A DNA stretch of 64,000 bases. Origin: CBDDEC01 sp965226785. Its GTDB lineage: Bacteria > Chloroflexota > Dehalococcoidia > UBA2979. Below, in pieces: positions 26,335-34,968 of the stretch. The translations under genes and the position numbers were made by a program. Under the pieces are notes generated by a model that searched no databases, was not told where the DNA came from, and saw nothing but the letters and a program-made list of their open reading frames with translations. Position 1 is the first letter of the stretch, and each line of letters begins with the position of its first letter. The stretch spans positions 186,001-250,000 of the forward strand of contig CBDDEC010000001.1 in assembly GCA_965226785.1 (NCBI GenBank), given 5' to 3'.

Positions 26335-27051
26335 TTATAGCGATCCGCCCCCGTCCTGTCCAACCGGACCCGGATCCGCGCCTCCCCGCAGACGGCGATC
26401 GAGGTCCGGTCGGGCCGGGTCGATGCCGAAACGCCCGAGCAGCGGGACGAACCGGCAGGGGCCGAGGTCATCCCATTCGAGGCCGGCCTCGAGGCGTGTC
26501 ACCAGGATCAATTGCTGCGCATCCCGCGACCCGATCGGGATCACGATCCGCCCGCCCACGCGCACCTGGTCGACGAGCGGCGGCGGCAGCTCGGGCGATG
26601 CAGCGGCGACGATGATGCCGTCGAACGGCGTCTCGGCGGGCGCGCCGATCACCTCCGGATCAGCCTCGAGCACCCGCACGTTCTCCACGCCGATCTCGGC
26701 GAGCGTCACGCGAGCACGCTCCCGGAGCATGGCGTTGATCTCGAGCGTGACAACCTCGACGGCGATACGTGCCAGGACGGCGGCCTGGTAGCCCGAGCCG
26801 CCGCCGACCTCGAGGACGCGCTCGCCGCCGCGGAGCTGCAGCGCCTGCGTCATCAACCCCACGATCGTCGGCTGCGAGATCGTCTGACCCTCGCCGATCG
26901 GCAGTGCGCCGTCTTCGAAGGCGTAGGCGCGATAGCGCTCGGGCACGAAGCGATCGCGTGGTGTGTCACGCAGCGCCTGCAGGACCAGCGGATCGGTCAC
27001 GCCGTTCTCGGCTACCTGCGCGACCAGGCGATCGATCGCGCTCACGGCCAC
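26335..27051 (-). CDS. pcm: protein-L-isoaspartate O-methyltransferase
   Basis: 238 residues. RDRFVPERYRAYAFEDGALPIGEGQTISQP is the PCMT lead-in, followed by SAM motif I LEVGGGSGYQAAVLA and FDGIIVAAASPELPPPLVDQVRVGGR. It methylates isoaspartyl residues to start their repair. The C-terminal 25 residues (DLDRRLRGGADPGPVGQ) are a low-complexity tail. It starts 2 bp after the uvrC stop, so the two form an operon. Confidence 0.92.
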   Translation of the reverse strand: MAVSAIDRLVAQVAENGVTDPLVLQALRDTPRDRFVPERYRAYAFEDGALPIGEGQTISQPTIVGLMTQALQLRGGERVLEVGGGSGYQAAVLARIAVEVVTLEINAMLRERARVTLAEIGVENVRVLEADPEVIGAPAETPFDGIIVAAASPELPPPLVDQVRVGGRIVIPIGSRDAQQLILVTRLEAGLEWDDLGPCRFVPLLGRFGIDPARPDLDRRLRGGADPGPVGQDGGGSL

Positions 27052-27053
27052 CG

Positions 27054-28922
27054 TTAGAGCGATCGCTTCACGGTCTCGGCCAACCGCGAGTTGAGCCCGA
27101 CCGTCGAGGCGACCTCATCGACCGTGGCCTCGCGGATGCCGCCCACCGAGCCGAACTTGCGGAGGAGCGCGCGCTTCCGCTTCGGACCGATCCCCGGGAT
27201 CGTGTCGAGCACCGACTGCGTGGCCTTCTTGCCTCGGACCTGCCGGTGGTAGGTGATGGCGAACCGATGCGCCTCGTCGCGGATGCGCTGCACCAGGTAG
27301 AGCGCCTCCGACTGCCGCGGCAGCATGATCGACTCGGCGAGGTCGGCGACGAAGATCTCCTCGCGCTGCTTGGCGAGGCCGCAGACGGGGATGTCGCGCA
27401 GTCCGTACTCGCGCATCACATCGAGCACCGCGGCGAGTTGTCCCTTGCCGCCGTCGATGATCACGAGGTCGGGGAGCTCGTCCCAGGGCGACGGATCGGC
27501 GGGCTCCTCGGTGGGTCCGTCTTGACCCTGCAGCTCGCGCCGTCGCCGCTGGGCGATCTTCTTGAAGCGCCGGCTCAGCACCTCCTGCATCGACGCGAAG
27601 TCGTCCTGTCCCTGAACATCGCGAATGCGGAAGCGCCGGTACTCGCTGGTGGCGGGCAGTCCGTCCTTGAACACGACCATCGAGGCGACGGTGCTGGTGC
27701 CCTGGATCGTCGAGATGTCGTAGCACTCGATGCGCTGCGGCGGTGCGGCGAGGTCGAGCTCGTCCTGCAGGAGCGTCAGCGCCGCTTCGGTCTTGTCGCG
27801 GTCGGCGATCCAACGCGCGTGGTGCATCTGCAACGACTCGCGCGCATTCTCCTCGGCGGTCGCCACGAGGCCACGGCGCTCGCCGCGAACCGGTACGCGC
27901 ACGTCGACTGCGCCGCCGCGACGGCCGCGCAACATCGTCTCCAGCTGGTCGCGGTCCTCGATCGCCTGCGACAGGAGCACCGTGCGAGGCACGTACGTCG
28001 CCGACTCGTAGTACTGCGCGAGGAACGCGCCCAGCACCTCGGCGTCGCTCGCATCCTTGGTGCCGTCGAGCATGAACGAGTCGGTATCGGCGACGACGGT
28101 GCCGCGTACGAAGAAGACCTGCACCGCCGCCTCGTCGTCCTCCCGCGCCAGCGCGAACACGTCGGCGTCGAGCGCGGTCGTCGTCGCCATCTGCTGTCGC
28201 TCTGTGACGAGCCGGATCGCCTTCACCTGGTCCCGCAGCCGCGCCGCGCGCTCGAAGTCGAGCACGTCCGAGGCCGACTGCATCTCGCCCTCGACGTGTC
28301 TGAGCACCTCGTCGGAGCGCCCCTCGAGGAACAGCAGCGTCTCGTCGATGACCCCGCGGTACTCCTCTGGGGTGCAGAAGGCGGTGCAGGGCGCGATGCA
28401 GCGCTTGATGTAGTAGTCGAGGCAGGGGCGCGGATCGGTGCCCGTGATCTCCTTCGTGCAGGAGCGCCAGGGGAACAGCTTCTTCACGACATCGAGGCTG
28501 CGCCGCACCGACCCCGCCGAGGCGTAGGGGCCGAAGTAACGTGCGCCGTCGCTCTCGACGCGCCGCGTGATCGTGACGCGCGGCCAGGGGTTCTGCACGT
28601 CGACCTTGAGGTAGGGGTAGTGCTTGTCGTCCTTGAGCCGGACGTTGTGCACCGGCTGGTGACGCTTGACCAGCGTCGCTTCCAGGTGCAGCGCTTCCGC
28701 CTCGGTCGCCGTGACCACGTGCTCGAGGGTCCGCACCTGTTCGGCCAGAGCGCGCACCTTCGGCTCGAGGCTCCTCGACGAGCCGAAGTAGGAGCGCACA
28801 CGGTCGCGCAGGCGGCGCGCCTTGCCCACGTAGATGACGTCCCCGCGCTCGTTGCGCATGAGGTAGACGCCCGGCTTCTCGGGCAGCGAACGAGCCTGGT
28901 GCAGGACGGAGCGATCGGCCAC
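27054..28922 (-). CDS. uvrC: UvrABC system protein C
   Basis: 622 residues. N-terminal GIY-YIG nuclease (GVYLMRNERGDVIYVGKARRL), a Cys cluster at PCLDYYIKRCIAPCTAFC that may bind an Fe-S cluster, a UVR helix (SASDVLDFERAARLRDQ), the RNase H-like C-terminal nuclease (RIECYDIST, LVIIDGGKGQL) and the tandem HhH (LDTIPGIGPKRKRALLRKFG). UvrC cuts DNA on both sides of lesions bound by UvrA/UvrB. pcm follows in the same operon. A strong hairpin lies 52 bp upstream of its start. Confidence 0.97.
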   Translation of the reverse strand: MADRSVLHQARSLPEKPGVYLMRNERGDVIYVGKARRLRDRVRSYFGSSRSLEPKVRALAEQVRTLEHVVTATEAEALHLEATLVKRHQPVHNVRLKDDKHYPYLKVDVQNPWPRVTITRRVESDGARYFGPYASAGSVRRSLDVVKKLFPWRSCTKEITGTDPRPCLDYYIKRCIAPCTAFCTPEEYRGVIDETLLFLEGRSDEVLRHVEGEMQSASDVLDFERAARLRDQVKAIRLVTERQQMATTTALDADVFALAREDDEAAVQVFFVRGTVVADTDSFMLDGTKDASDAEVLGAFLAQYYESATYVPRTVLLSQAIEDRDQLETMLRGRRGGAVDVRVPVRGERRGLVATAEENARESLQMHHARWIADRDKTEAALTLLQDELDLAAPPQRIECYDISTIQGTSTVASMVVFKDGLPATSEYRRFRIRDVQGQDDFASMQEVLSRRFKKIAQRRRRELQGQDGPTEEPADPSPWDELPDLVIIDGGKGQLAAVLDVMREYGLRDIPVCGLAKQREEIFVADLAESIMLPRQSEALYLVQRIRDEAHRFAITYHRQVRGKKATQSVLDTIPGIGPKRKRALLRKFGSVGGIREATVDEVASTVGLNSRLAETVKRSL

Positions 28923-28973
28923 GAGATCGATCGTACCGCAGGCGGCGAGGTTGGCAGGGGCTGTACATACAAA

Positions 28974-29003
28974 GAGCGACCGGTCCTTCGGGACCGGTCG
29001 CTC
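28974..29003 (-). terminator. 13-bp perfect hairpin with TTCG/CGAA tetraloop
   Basis: GAGCGACCGGTCC, loop TTCG, then its exact complement. On the minus strand it is followed by a weak T-rich stretch (TTTGTAT), so it may end transcription coming from the right (for example from the small ORF at 29118-29234) and insulate uvrC. On the plus strand no T-run follows. Confidence 0.65.
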
Positions 29004-29117
29004 GGTCGGGTTGACCGCCTGGCGGGGGGAGCGCAGGAGGTGTTTCCCGGCCTGTTGGTGGTGGGTCGCAGGTGCGGCCCCCGAGTACGGCCCTGCTTCG
29101 AGGCTGCGGTCCTCGAG

Positions 29118-29234
29118 TCAGGCCTTGGCGGACGAGTTGGCTGCGTCCGCCTTCAACATGATCTTCGTCCAGTCAGCAGCGGCCTGCATGCGGCAGCCGT
29201 GGTGATTGCTGGCCATGGAGGCGATTCCTGACAT
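29118..29234 (-). CDS. possible small protein upstream of uvrC hairpin
   Basis: ATG at 29234 gives 38 residues: MSGIASMASNHHGCRMQ followed by AAADWTKIMLKADAANSS and AKA. It is less Arg-rich than the noise ORFs of this window and has a low-GC feel in its middle (TGGACGAAGATCATG). A strong hairpin follows 115 bp downstream, which would fit a short transcript. The ribosome-binding site is weak and no homologue is known to me. It could also be chance. Confidence 0.35.
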   Translation of the reverse strand: MSGIASMASNHHGCRMQAAADWTKIMLKADAANSSAKA

Positions 29235-29351
29235 TTCTGCGCAAGAGTGTCAGATACTCACCAATACGGACCAAGGGTGACAGATTCGGCTAGTGAATCC
29301 CTGGGGGTACAGCGACTAACCTCCATCGCGGGTGCCGCCGGAGGGCCGATC

Positions 29352-30436
29352 GTGAAGTCCGAAGAGCAAGCGGGTCGCGCAGCGTTACTTGCCGGACGGC
29401 TCGACGAGGCGCGAGCCAAATTCGAGGTCGGGCTGTCTGGCGACCCGGATCGGGCTGATCTGCGGCGCGTTCTGGGCCTCGCTGCCTACCGCGCGAACGA
29501 CTTTGCCCGCGCCGCCGAGGCGTACCAGGGTGTGACGGACCTCGGGGCGGCCGCGCGGCAACTGCGTAGCTTCGGCGACGACGCGCCGTACCAGCTGGGC
29601 GGGCCGCCGAGTACGAGGCTCGCCTGGCTGATGACGGACCCCTTGCCGCTGATCGAGATCGTGGTCGATACGCTGCCTCTCCATGCGCTCATCGACACCG
29701 GCGGTGGCCAGCTGATCCTCGACACGGAGCTGGCCGGTGAACTCGGCGTGGAGACGATCGCCGAGGTCAGCGGCACGTTCGGCGGCAGGCTGCAGGCGTC
29801 GGTGGGCCTGGGGCGCGTCGACCGGGTCCAGCTGGGCGAGGTGACCCTCGATCAGGTGCCGGTCAACCTCCTGCCCACGCGCCGCTTCTCGGCGGTCACC
29901 GGCGGGCGTTACCGCGTGGATGCGATTGTCGGCACGAACGTCCTCGCGCAGTTCCGCGCGACGCTTGACTACATCGATGGCGCGCTGATTCTCGAGGATC
30001 CGCGGCACGCGAGTTCTCACCTCGCGGGCGTACACGTGCCGTTCGAGTTCCACGGCGATCACTACATGACGGCGGAGGGCTCGCTGAACGGTCTCACCGG
30101 GCTACGCCTGTTCGTGGACTCCGGGCTCGCGGGTGGCGCGCTCATGTGCGGCACTGATCTGCTGCAGCGCGCGGGCATCGAGACGCCCGCTGCAGCGATC
30201 GCCGATGGCTCCGTCGGCGGTGGCGGCGGGCAGTTCGCCACGGGCACATTCGCGATCGACGAACTGGGCCTCGGCAGTCTGACGCAGCGGGACTGACCGG
30301 CATCTACTCGCCTGCGGCGGACGGTGCAGGGGCAGCCGGTCGCGAGGCGCCCTCGGACGGTCTGATCTCGCACGGATTCTTGCGTCACTACCGCTGGACC
30401 ATCGACTTTGAGAGCCAGCGCTTCGGCTTCGGGTAG
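29352..30436 (+). CDS. retropepsin-like aspartyl protease-family protein with TPR-like N-terminus (one frameshift)
   Basis: GTG 29352 has GGAGGG about 7 nt upstream and fits better than the earlier ATG at 29247. Residues 5-75 form a TPR-like pair (GRAALLAGRLDEARAKFEVGL, GLAAYRANDFARAAEAYQGV). Two aspartyl-protease lobes follow, with HALIDTGGGQLILDTELA and LRLFVDSGLAGGALMCG. The frame stops at 30296, but the -1 frame continues TGIYSPAADG, SDGLISHGFLRHYRWTIDF and a stop at 30436, the usual end of such domains. One missing base near 30293 (GAC-CTG-ACC) restores 361 residues. DTGG and DSGL are the two candidate catalytic Asp sites. Substrate unknown. Confidence 0.75.
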
Positions 30437-30442
30437 GCGGCG

Positions 30443-30874
30443 CTATTGGTCCTCGGCGTGCGCGCTCTGTCCTTTGCCGCCGGCGTTTGAGTGCTCGGGC
30501 GGAGCGCCCTTGCCCGGAGCCTCGTCGGCGACCTCGGTCGACTCCGCACAGCGGGACGCCAGTGGCTCCACCAGCACCGCCGGTTCCGTCAGGCCATAGT
30601 CACCGTGTGCCTCGTGCACCGGCCAGGCCTCGATGGCGATGGAGAGCAGGTGGGCCTGATCATCGTCGCCGCCCGGAACGTGGCAGACGGTGATCCTGTG
30701 ATCGAGTCCACGCGGCGGCTCGATCAGCGCCGTCGCGATCTCGTCGCTCTGCTCTTGCACCTGACCAACAAACTCGCGGGCGGCATCGAGGGCGGCTCGC
30801 CCATCAACGGCGCCCAGGGCGACGGAGGAAATCGCCGCGTAGGGGATCACGAGAAGCAGAATGAGCTTGACCAT
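30443..30874 (-). CDS. secreted protein with CHxPGG...HGD motif
   Basis: 143 residues from ATG 30874 (GTG 30883 is an alternative). The signal peptide is MVKLILLLVIPYAAISSVALG. Residues around 70-100 read ITVCHVPGGDDDQAHLL then IEAWPVHEAHGDYG, matching the CH-x-PPG-N...AHLAHGD motif seen in many secreted bacterial proteins. The C-terminus is Ala/Gly/Lys/Glu-rich and probably disordered. The motif has conserved Cys and His residues suitable for metal binding, but its role is not known. It lies convergent to the aspartyl-protease-like gene, 6 bp away. Confidence 0.65.
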   Translation of the reverse strand: MVKLILLLVIPYAAISSVALGAVDGRAALDAAREFVGQVQEQSDEIATALIEPPRGLDHRITVCHVPGGDDDQAHLLSIAIEAWPVHEAHGDYGLTEPAVLVEPLASRCAESTEVADEAPGKGAPPEHSNAGGKGQSAHAEDQ

Positions 30875-31000
30875 CGACAGCACCGGGATACGAGCGGCTC
30901 AGGTGGCGTTCACACCGATCGTCGTCCCCAGAATGTTGCGAGGGCGTGAGAGGGCGTAGTGATTCCGCCGGTGACACGCGGTGGAGAGGGGCGCGCAGCG

Positions 31001-31612
31001 CTAGCGCCGCCCGGCCGTCTCGCGATAGGGGTCGACGATGCGTTCGCCACGAGGGGCGCAGTCGGGGCAGAGCACTGACTTCTCGCGGAAGCGAGTGCCA
31101 CCCTTGATGACATAAGTTCCGCAGAACGCGCATTTGCCCTCGAGGCCGCTTTCGCCGTATTTCGGACCGTCGGCCGGGGCAGCGAGGGCCTCGGCGACCG
31201 GTGCCGGCGTTGCGGCGGTGGGCTCGGCGGTCGTCGCGGCAGGCGCGGCGGGCGCGGACTCGACGGGCGCTGCCTCGGCCTCGGCTGGTGCCTCGGCCTC
31301 AGTCGGCGTGGCAGCTGCCGGTGCGGCGGCGTCTGACCCGCCCTCGACGAGGGCGCGCGCGGCGGCCTGGTCGGTGAACCAGAGCTCGTTGATCTCGTTG
31401 AAGCGCTCCTGGTCGGCGGGGACGTCGGCTTCGGGGAAGATCGCGGTGACCGGGCAGGCGGGTTCGCACGCGCCACAGTCGATGCACTCCGCGGGCTCGA
31501 TAAAGAGCATGCGGTCCACGCCCTCCTCGAAGTGGATGCAGTCGACCGGGCAGACCTCGACGCACGACTGGTCCATCGTGTCGATACAGGTCTCGGTGAT
31601 GGTGAAGGTCAC
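31001..31612 (-). CDS. seven-iron-type ferredoxin fused to a Cys4 zinc-ribbon-like C-terminus
   Basis: 203 residues. Residues 1-62 are FdxA-like: TETCIDTMDQSCVEVCPVDCIHF with a 3Fe-4S/4Fe-4S cysteine pattern and ECIDCGACEPACPVTAIFPE. A linker of about 75 residues is almost only Ala, Pro, Glu and Thr. The C-terminus has CAFCGTYVIKGGTRFREKSVLCPDC, a Cys4 knuckle that probably binds zinc. Such ferredoxins normally end near residue 105; the linker plus knuckle is an addition. It likely carries electrons for oxidoreductases such as P450s; the knuckle could dock a partner. The neighbours give no direct hint of that partner. Confidence 0.8.
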   Translation of the reverse strand: MTFTITETCIDTMDQSCVEVCPVDCIHFEEGVDRMLFIEPAECIDCGACEPACPVTAIFPEADVPADQERFNEINELWFTDQAAARALVEGGSDAAAPAAATPTEAEAPAEAEAAPVESAPAAPAATTAEPTAATPAPVAEALAAPADGPKYGESGLEGKCAFCGTYVIKGGTRFREKSVLCPDCAPRGERIVDPYRETAGRR

Positions 31613-31720
31613 GCCTGCGATTCCTCCCGCTGCCTCCGGGGCCTAGCCGAATCCTATGTTCCGTCCGGCGGAGCGTCTACGAGCGGTGCCTGCGAACCGG
31701 CGAGCGACTACCCTCGATCA

Positions 31721-32548
31721 ATGTTGCGCCGCCGCCGACGTGAGCCCACCCGCGCCCACGCAGGCGCCGTCCCCCGAGGGCTCGCGCGATGTCTGCCGCT
31801 GCTGCTCGCCGCGCTGGCGATCGCGCTCGTCGGCTGCATCCGCGCGGAGATTGCGATCAAGGTCAACGAGGACGGGTCCGGCGCGGTCACCGTGCTCGCG
31901 GCATTCGACCAGGACGCCTTCGAGTCGCTCGCCGATGACTTCGGCGACGGCGCGACGCCGGAGTTGCCCTCGTTCGACGACCTCGCCGCGACCGACCTGC
32001 CCGAGGGCGTCTCGATCGAGGAGTACGACGAGGACGGCTTCACCGGCGTACGCTCCACGTTCCCCTTCGCCGCGACGGACGACATCGCGTCGGTGGTCGA
32101 CGAGGTCCTGTCCGACGCGGACTCGGACGGTACGTTCGGCGCCAACTCCGCGTTCGAGAGCTTCGAACTGCGCCGCGAGGGCGAGGGCTGGCGTTTCGAG
32201 GCGACCGCAGCGCCGCTGAACGACGCACTGGACGGCGCCGAAGCGCTGGGCCTCGGCGGCGCTATCTTCGATCTGCTCTTCGATGACGCCTCGTTCGAGA
32301 TCAAGGTCGAGCTGCCGGGCGATGTGATCGAGCACAATGCGGACCGCATGGATGGCAACACGCTGGTCTGGGAGCTGGAGCTGACCGGCTCCGAGCCCCG
32401 TCAGCTACTGGCGGTCACCGGTGTTGGCGAGGGCGGTGGCGGGTTCAACGTCGTCGCGGCGCTGCTCGTGTTCGCGGTCCTGATCGTCGCAGTGGGCGGC
32501 GTCGTCTGGTTCTGGTCCCAGACCCGTTCGGCCTCGGGTGGGGTGTAG
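31721..32548 (+). CDS. LppM-like lipoprotein (DUF3153 family)
   Basis: 275 residues from ATG 31721; the open frame is longer but its upstream part is antisense to the ferredoxin gene. A basic N-terminus and hydrophobic stretch end in a lipobox IALVGC. The domain begins IAIKVNEDGSGAVTVLAAFDQ, as in LppM-like proteins, and is acidic. A C-terminal membrane span (NVVAALLVFAVLIVAVGGVVWFW) anchors the other end. The family is found in actinobacterial and related envelopes; its function is unknown beyond a role of LppM in mycobacterial phagocytosis. Confidence 0.75.
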   Translation: MLRRRRREPTRAHAGAVPRGLARCLPLLLAALAIALVGCIRAEIAIKVNEDGSGAVTVLAAFDQDAFESLADDFGDGATPELPSFDDLAATDLPEGVSIEEYDEDGFTGVRSTFPFAATDDIASVVDEVLSDADSDGTFGANSAFESFELRREGEGWRFEATAAPLNDALDGAEALGLGGAIFDLLFDDASFEIKVELPGDVIEHNADRMDGNTLVWELELTGSEPRQLLAVTGVGEGGGGFNVVAALLVFAVLIVAVGGVVWFWSQTRSASGGV

Positions 32549-32568
32549 CGGAGACCTCGAGGGTGGGC

Positions 32569-33102
32569 CTAGTTCGCTAGTTCCGCGATCGCCGCCCGGA
32601 TGTCCTCGTCCTCGATGATCTCAGCGCCACGAGCCTCGCGCAGCGCCTGCGCCCGCCGGAGGATCGCGGCCTGCGGCACACCCTCTGGCGGCGGCGTGTG
32701 CCAGGCGAGGAGTTCCACCGTCACCCCGTTCGGGTCGGCGAAATAGATCGAGCGCTCATAGCCGCGTTCCATCGGTCCGTCGTACGCCACACCCGCGGCG
32801 TCGAGGCGGCTCATCGCCTCCTCGAGCGACGCGTGGTCGACGTCGATGGCGAGGTGGTCCATGTGTCCAGACCCGCCCGCGGCCTGCTCGTACCCCGACC
32901 CATGCTTCGCCTCGTCTCGCGGGAGGAAGTAGGCGATGAAGTTGTCCTCCCCGACGTGGAACAGGTAGTGGTCCTCCGGCTCGTAGTCGAGGTTCGGCTG
33001 TCGGAGGACCAGTTCCATCCCGAGCACCTCGGTATAGAACTCGATCGTGGCGGCGGTGTTCGCGCCGGAGATCCCGGGGTGCGAGATCCGGATCGTCTTC
33101 AT
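32569..33102 (-). CDS. VOC-superfamily (glyoxalase/dioxygenase-like) protein
   Basis: 177 residues. Two beta-alpha-beta-beta-beta modules: RISHPGISGANTAATIEFYTEVLGMELVL and GHMDHLAIDVDHASLEEAMSRL, with the end SIYFADPNGVTVELLAW. Candidate metal ligands are His8, His in GHMDHLA and Glu in VTVELL, which would form a 2-His-1-carboxylate site. The last 40 residues are a helical tail (AILRRAQALREARGAEIIED). Substrate unknown. Confidence 0.82.
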   Translation of the reverse strand: MKTIRISHPGISGANTAATIEFYTEVLGMELVLRQPNLDYEPEDHYLFHVGEDNFIAYFLPRDEAKHGSGYEQAAGGSGHMDHLAIDVDHASLEEAMSRLDAAGVAYDGPMERGYERSIYFADPNGVTVELLAWHTPPPEGVPQAAILRRAQALREARGAEIIEDEDIRAAIAELAN

Positions 33103-33229
33103 CGCGTCTCCTCGTCTGGTTCGTGCGGGAGGTCCGCCGAGGATAGCCGTGCCCTGCGGCCGGGACTGAAACCACCGTCACTCGCGCGCTTCGGAGCCCG
33201 CTGCTAGGCTCCACTAGGAGGAGCGCTCG

Positions 33230-33415
33230 ATGGGTTGTCCCGTTCACATCTGGGTTCCGCTGATGGCCGCCGCCGCCCCCGTGGTGCGCGTCGCCAAAGA
33301 CCGCTTCGTCGCGCTCCGCTACCGCGGCCCCGCCGACCCCCTCGAGGCCGCGCCCGTCGAGGCCACGCCACCGCAGCGCCGCTGGGCCCCGATCGACCCG
33401 CACGGCGGCGACTAG
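33230..33415 (+). CDS. small conserved-looking protein with strong ribosome-binding site
   Basis: 61 residues starting MGCPVHIWVPLMAAAAPVVRV, with AGGAGGAG 7-8 nt upstream, one of the best ribosome-binding sites in the window, and a -10-like TAGGCT just before. The N-terminal hydrophobic stretch could be a short membrane-associated helix; the C-terminus is Pro/Arg-rich and ends WAPIDPHGGD. A Cys-Pro-x-His near the start is notable. I do not recognise a family. Confidence 0.55.
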   Translation: MGCPVHIWVPLMAAAAPVVRVAKDRFVALRYRGPADPLEAAPVEATPPQRRWAPIDPHGGD

Positions 33416-33481
33416 CGCCGATAGCCAGCACGTAGCACGCCGATAGCGCGAGGACCTGCCCTCAGCGCTACGCTCGCGCGC

Positions 33482-34968
33482 ATGGGCTCCCATTCGCTCA
33501 CCTCTTCGCACCGACACTCGCCATCGCGGCCGCGCTGCTCGTCGCAAGCAGCAGCGGCGGCGAGCGATCGACGGCCACGCCGGAGGCGACGGTCCAGGTG
33601 ACGCCGACCGCCGAGGTAACAGCGACAGCGACGCCGGCTGGGTTCGCGCCGACGCCGACGCCGACATCGACGCCAACGCCTCTCGCGACGCGGACGCCGA
33701 CGCCGGAGCCGGCGCCGCAGCCGGCGCCGCAGCCGTTCATCCTCGAGACACGGCCGAGCGAGGTCGAACTCACGAACGCTGCCGGATCTGCAGATTCCGC
33801 GACGTTCTTCTTCAGAGTCGTGGACGGCCAGTTGTTGACGGTCAGCGATGACGAGTTCTACAGAATCAACCAGTCCGAGGGCGGTAGCCACGTCCTCTTG
33901 GACCCGAGCCGCAGACAGCCGTTGCCTTTGCTCCTTGTGGACCTTCGGGACCAAACTGTGGTCGAGTTGACTCCAGCGACCTCGCCCGCGGACATAATCT
34001 GGCGTAGCGCGACAACTGTTGAGCTGTCGCTGCCCTCACCCGCCCGTCCGGCACAGCAGGTCCGACATCTTCTCGACGTTGAAACGTTCCTCGCCACTCC
34101 GCTCCGCCGGGAAGCGCAGCCCACGCATGACGTTGAGGCGGTCGTCGGCGGCGAGGTGCACATCACGGGAGGAAGCTTCCGGCCGGCGGTCTCGATTCGG
34201 GCATCTGACGGGACCGAGATTTCGTCGTTCGAGGGACTGCTCCATCCTCCGACGATCGCACCAACGGGCACGCACCTCGCGGGGCTCACCGGCCGCGCAG
34301 TCCTGGTCGCCAGCGCGCCCACATGGGAGCCGCGTGTTGCAACGCTGGACTTTCCCTTCAAGGAGACCGGATCAATTAGCTGGTCACCTGGCGGCGATTC
34401 GCTGCTTGTTGCTGGCTCAGCAGGCGTGTACCTCATCGATCCCACATCGCTAGACTGGCAACGGATAGAGGCGCGCGAGGGTGAAGGCATTGGGGCCAGC
34501 TGGGCGCTGGGAGGAACACGGATCCTTGTCGGGGATGTTGGATTCGGGCCGCTTGACCTCGTCGACACCGCGACACTTCGGACGATTCGCCAGTATGCAC
34601 GGACGAGGGTGATCGCCGAAGACCCAGTGAGTGCGGAGCGGTTGTTGGTCTTCGGGGATGTCTGTACGTCTGACGCAGAGGCGTTCTCACTCCACCTTAT
34701 CGACCTCACGTCAGGGGACACGATCAGGCTGGCACCGGCCGAGGCGGGGTTCTGGACGGCGTCCTGGTCTCCTGATGCGCGGTACATCGCAGGGTCGAGG
34801 ACGCGGGGTCAACTGACGCTGGTGGACCTCACCACCTTGGAAGCCACGACTGTCGGCGACCGCCACGGGGTGCCGATGAACCTGTTTCCATCCCGGTTTC
34901 GGTGGACAGCGAACGGATGGCTGATCTTCGGCGACATCGGCGGACGCGACCGGTGCCTCGGGCCTTAG
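33482..34968 (+). CDS. secreted beta-propeller-like protein (one frameshift in the signal peptide)
   Basis: From GTG 33598 the frame gives 456 residues: a Thr/Pro/Ala linker (ATPAGFAPTPTPTSTPTPLA), then repeated strands of WD40/TolB-like type (GSISWSPGGDSLLVAGSAGVYLID, FWTASWSPDARYIAGS). In the same frame upstream lies a signal-peptide-like FAHLFAPTLAIAAALLVASSSGG without a start codon. ATG 33482 is one base out of frame; one missing C in the CCC at 33489-33491 would join them as MGSPFAHLF and give 495 residues. So the true start is probably 33482. The propeller suggests a binding role; ligand unknown. It is convergent with the DinB gene, stops overlapping. Confidence 0.7.

Larger units (their letters stand above)
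28923..29351. other. divergent region between uvrC and the aspartyl-protease-like gene
   Basis: About 430 bp. Left part: a 13-bp inverted repeat (28974-29003). Middle: a possible 38-codon minus-strand ORF (29118-29234). Right part: presumably the promoter of the plus-strand gene. No tRNA or riboswitch recognised. Confidence 0.5.

Noticed and set aside
26769..29231. 820-residue plus-strand ORF
   Set aside because: It runs antisense to pcm and uvrC, which match their families fully. Its Arg/Leu/Val/His composition is typical of a mirror frame in high-GC DNA.
33640..33740. Tandem GACGCC/GCCGAC-like triplet repeats
   Set aside because: They encode the Pro/Thr/Ala linker of a secreted protein; not a CRISPR or microsatellite of independent interest.
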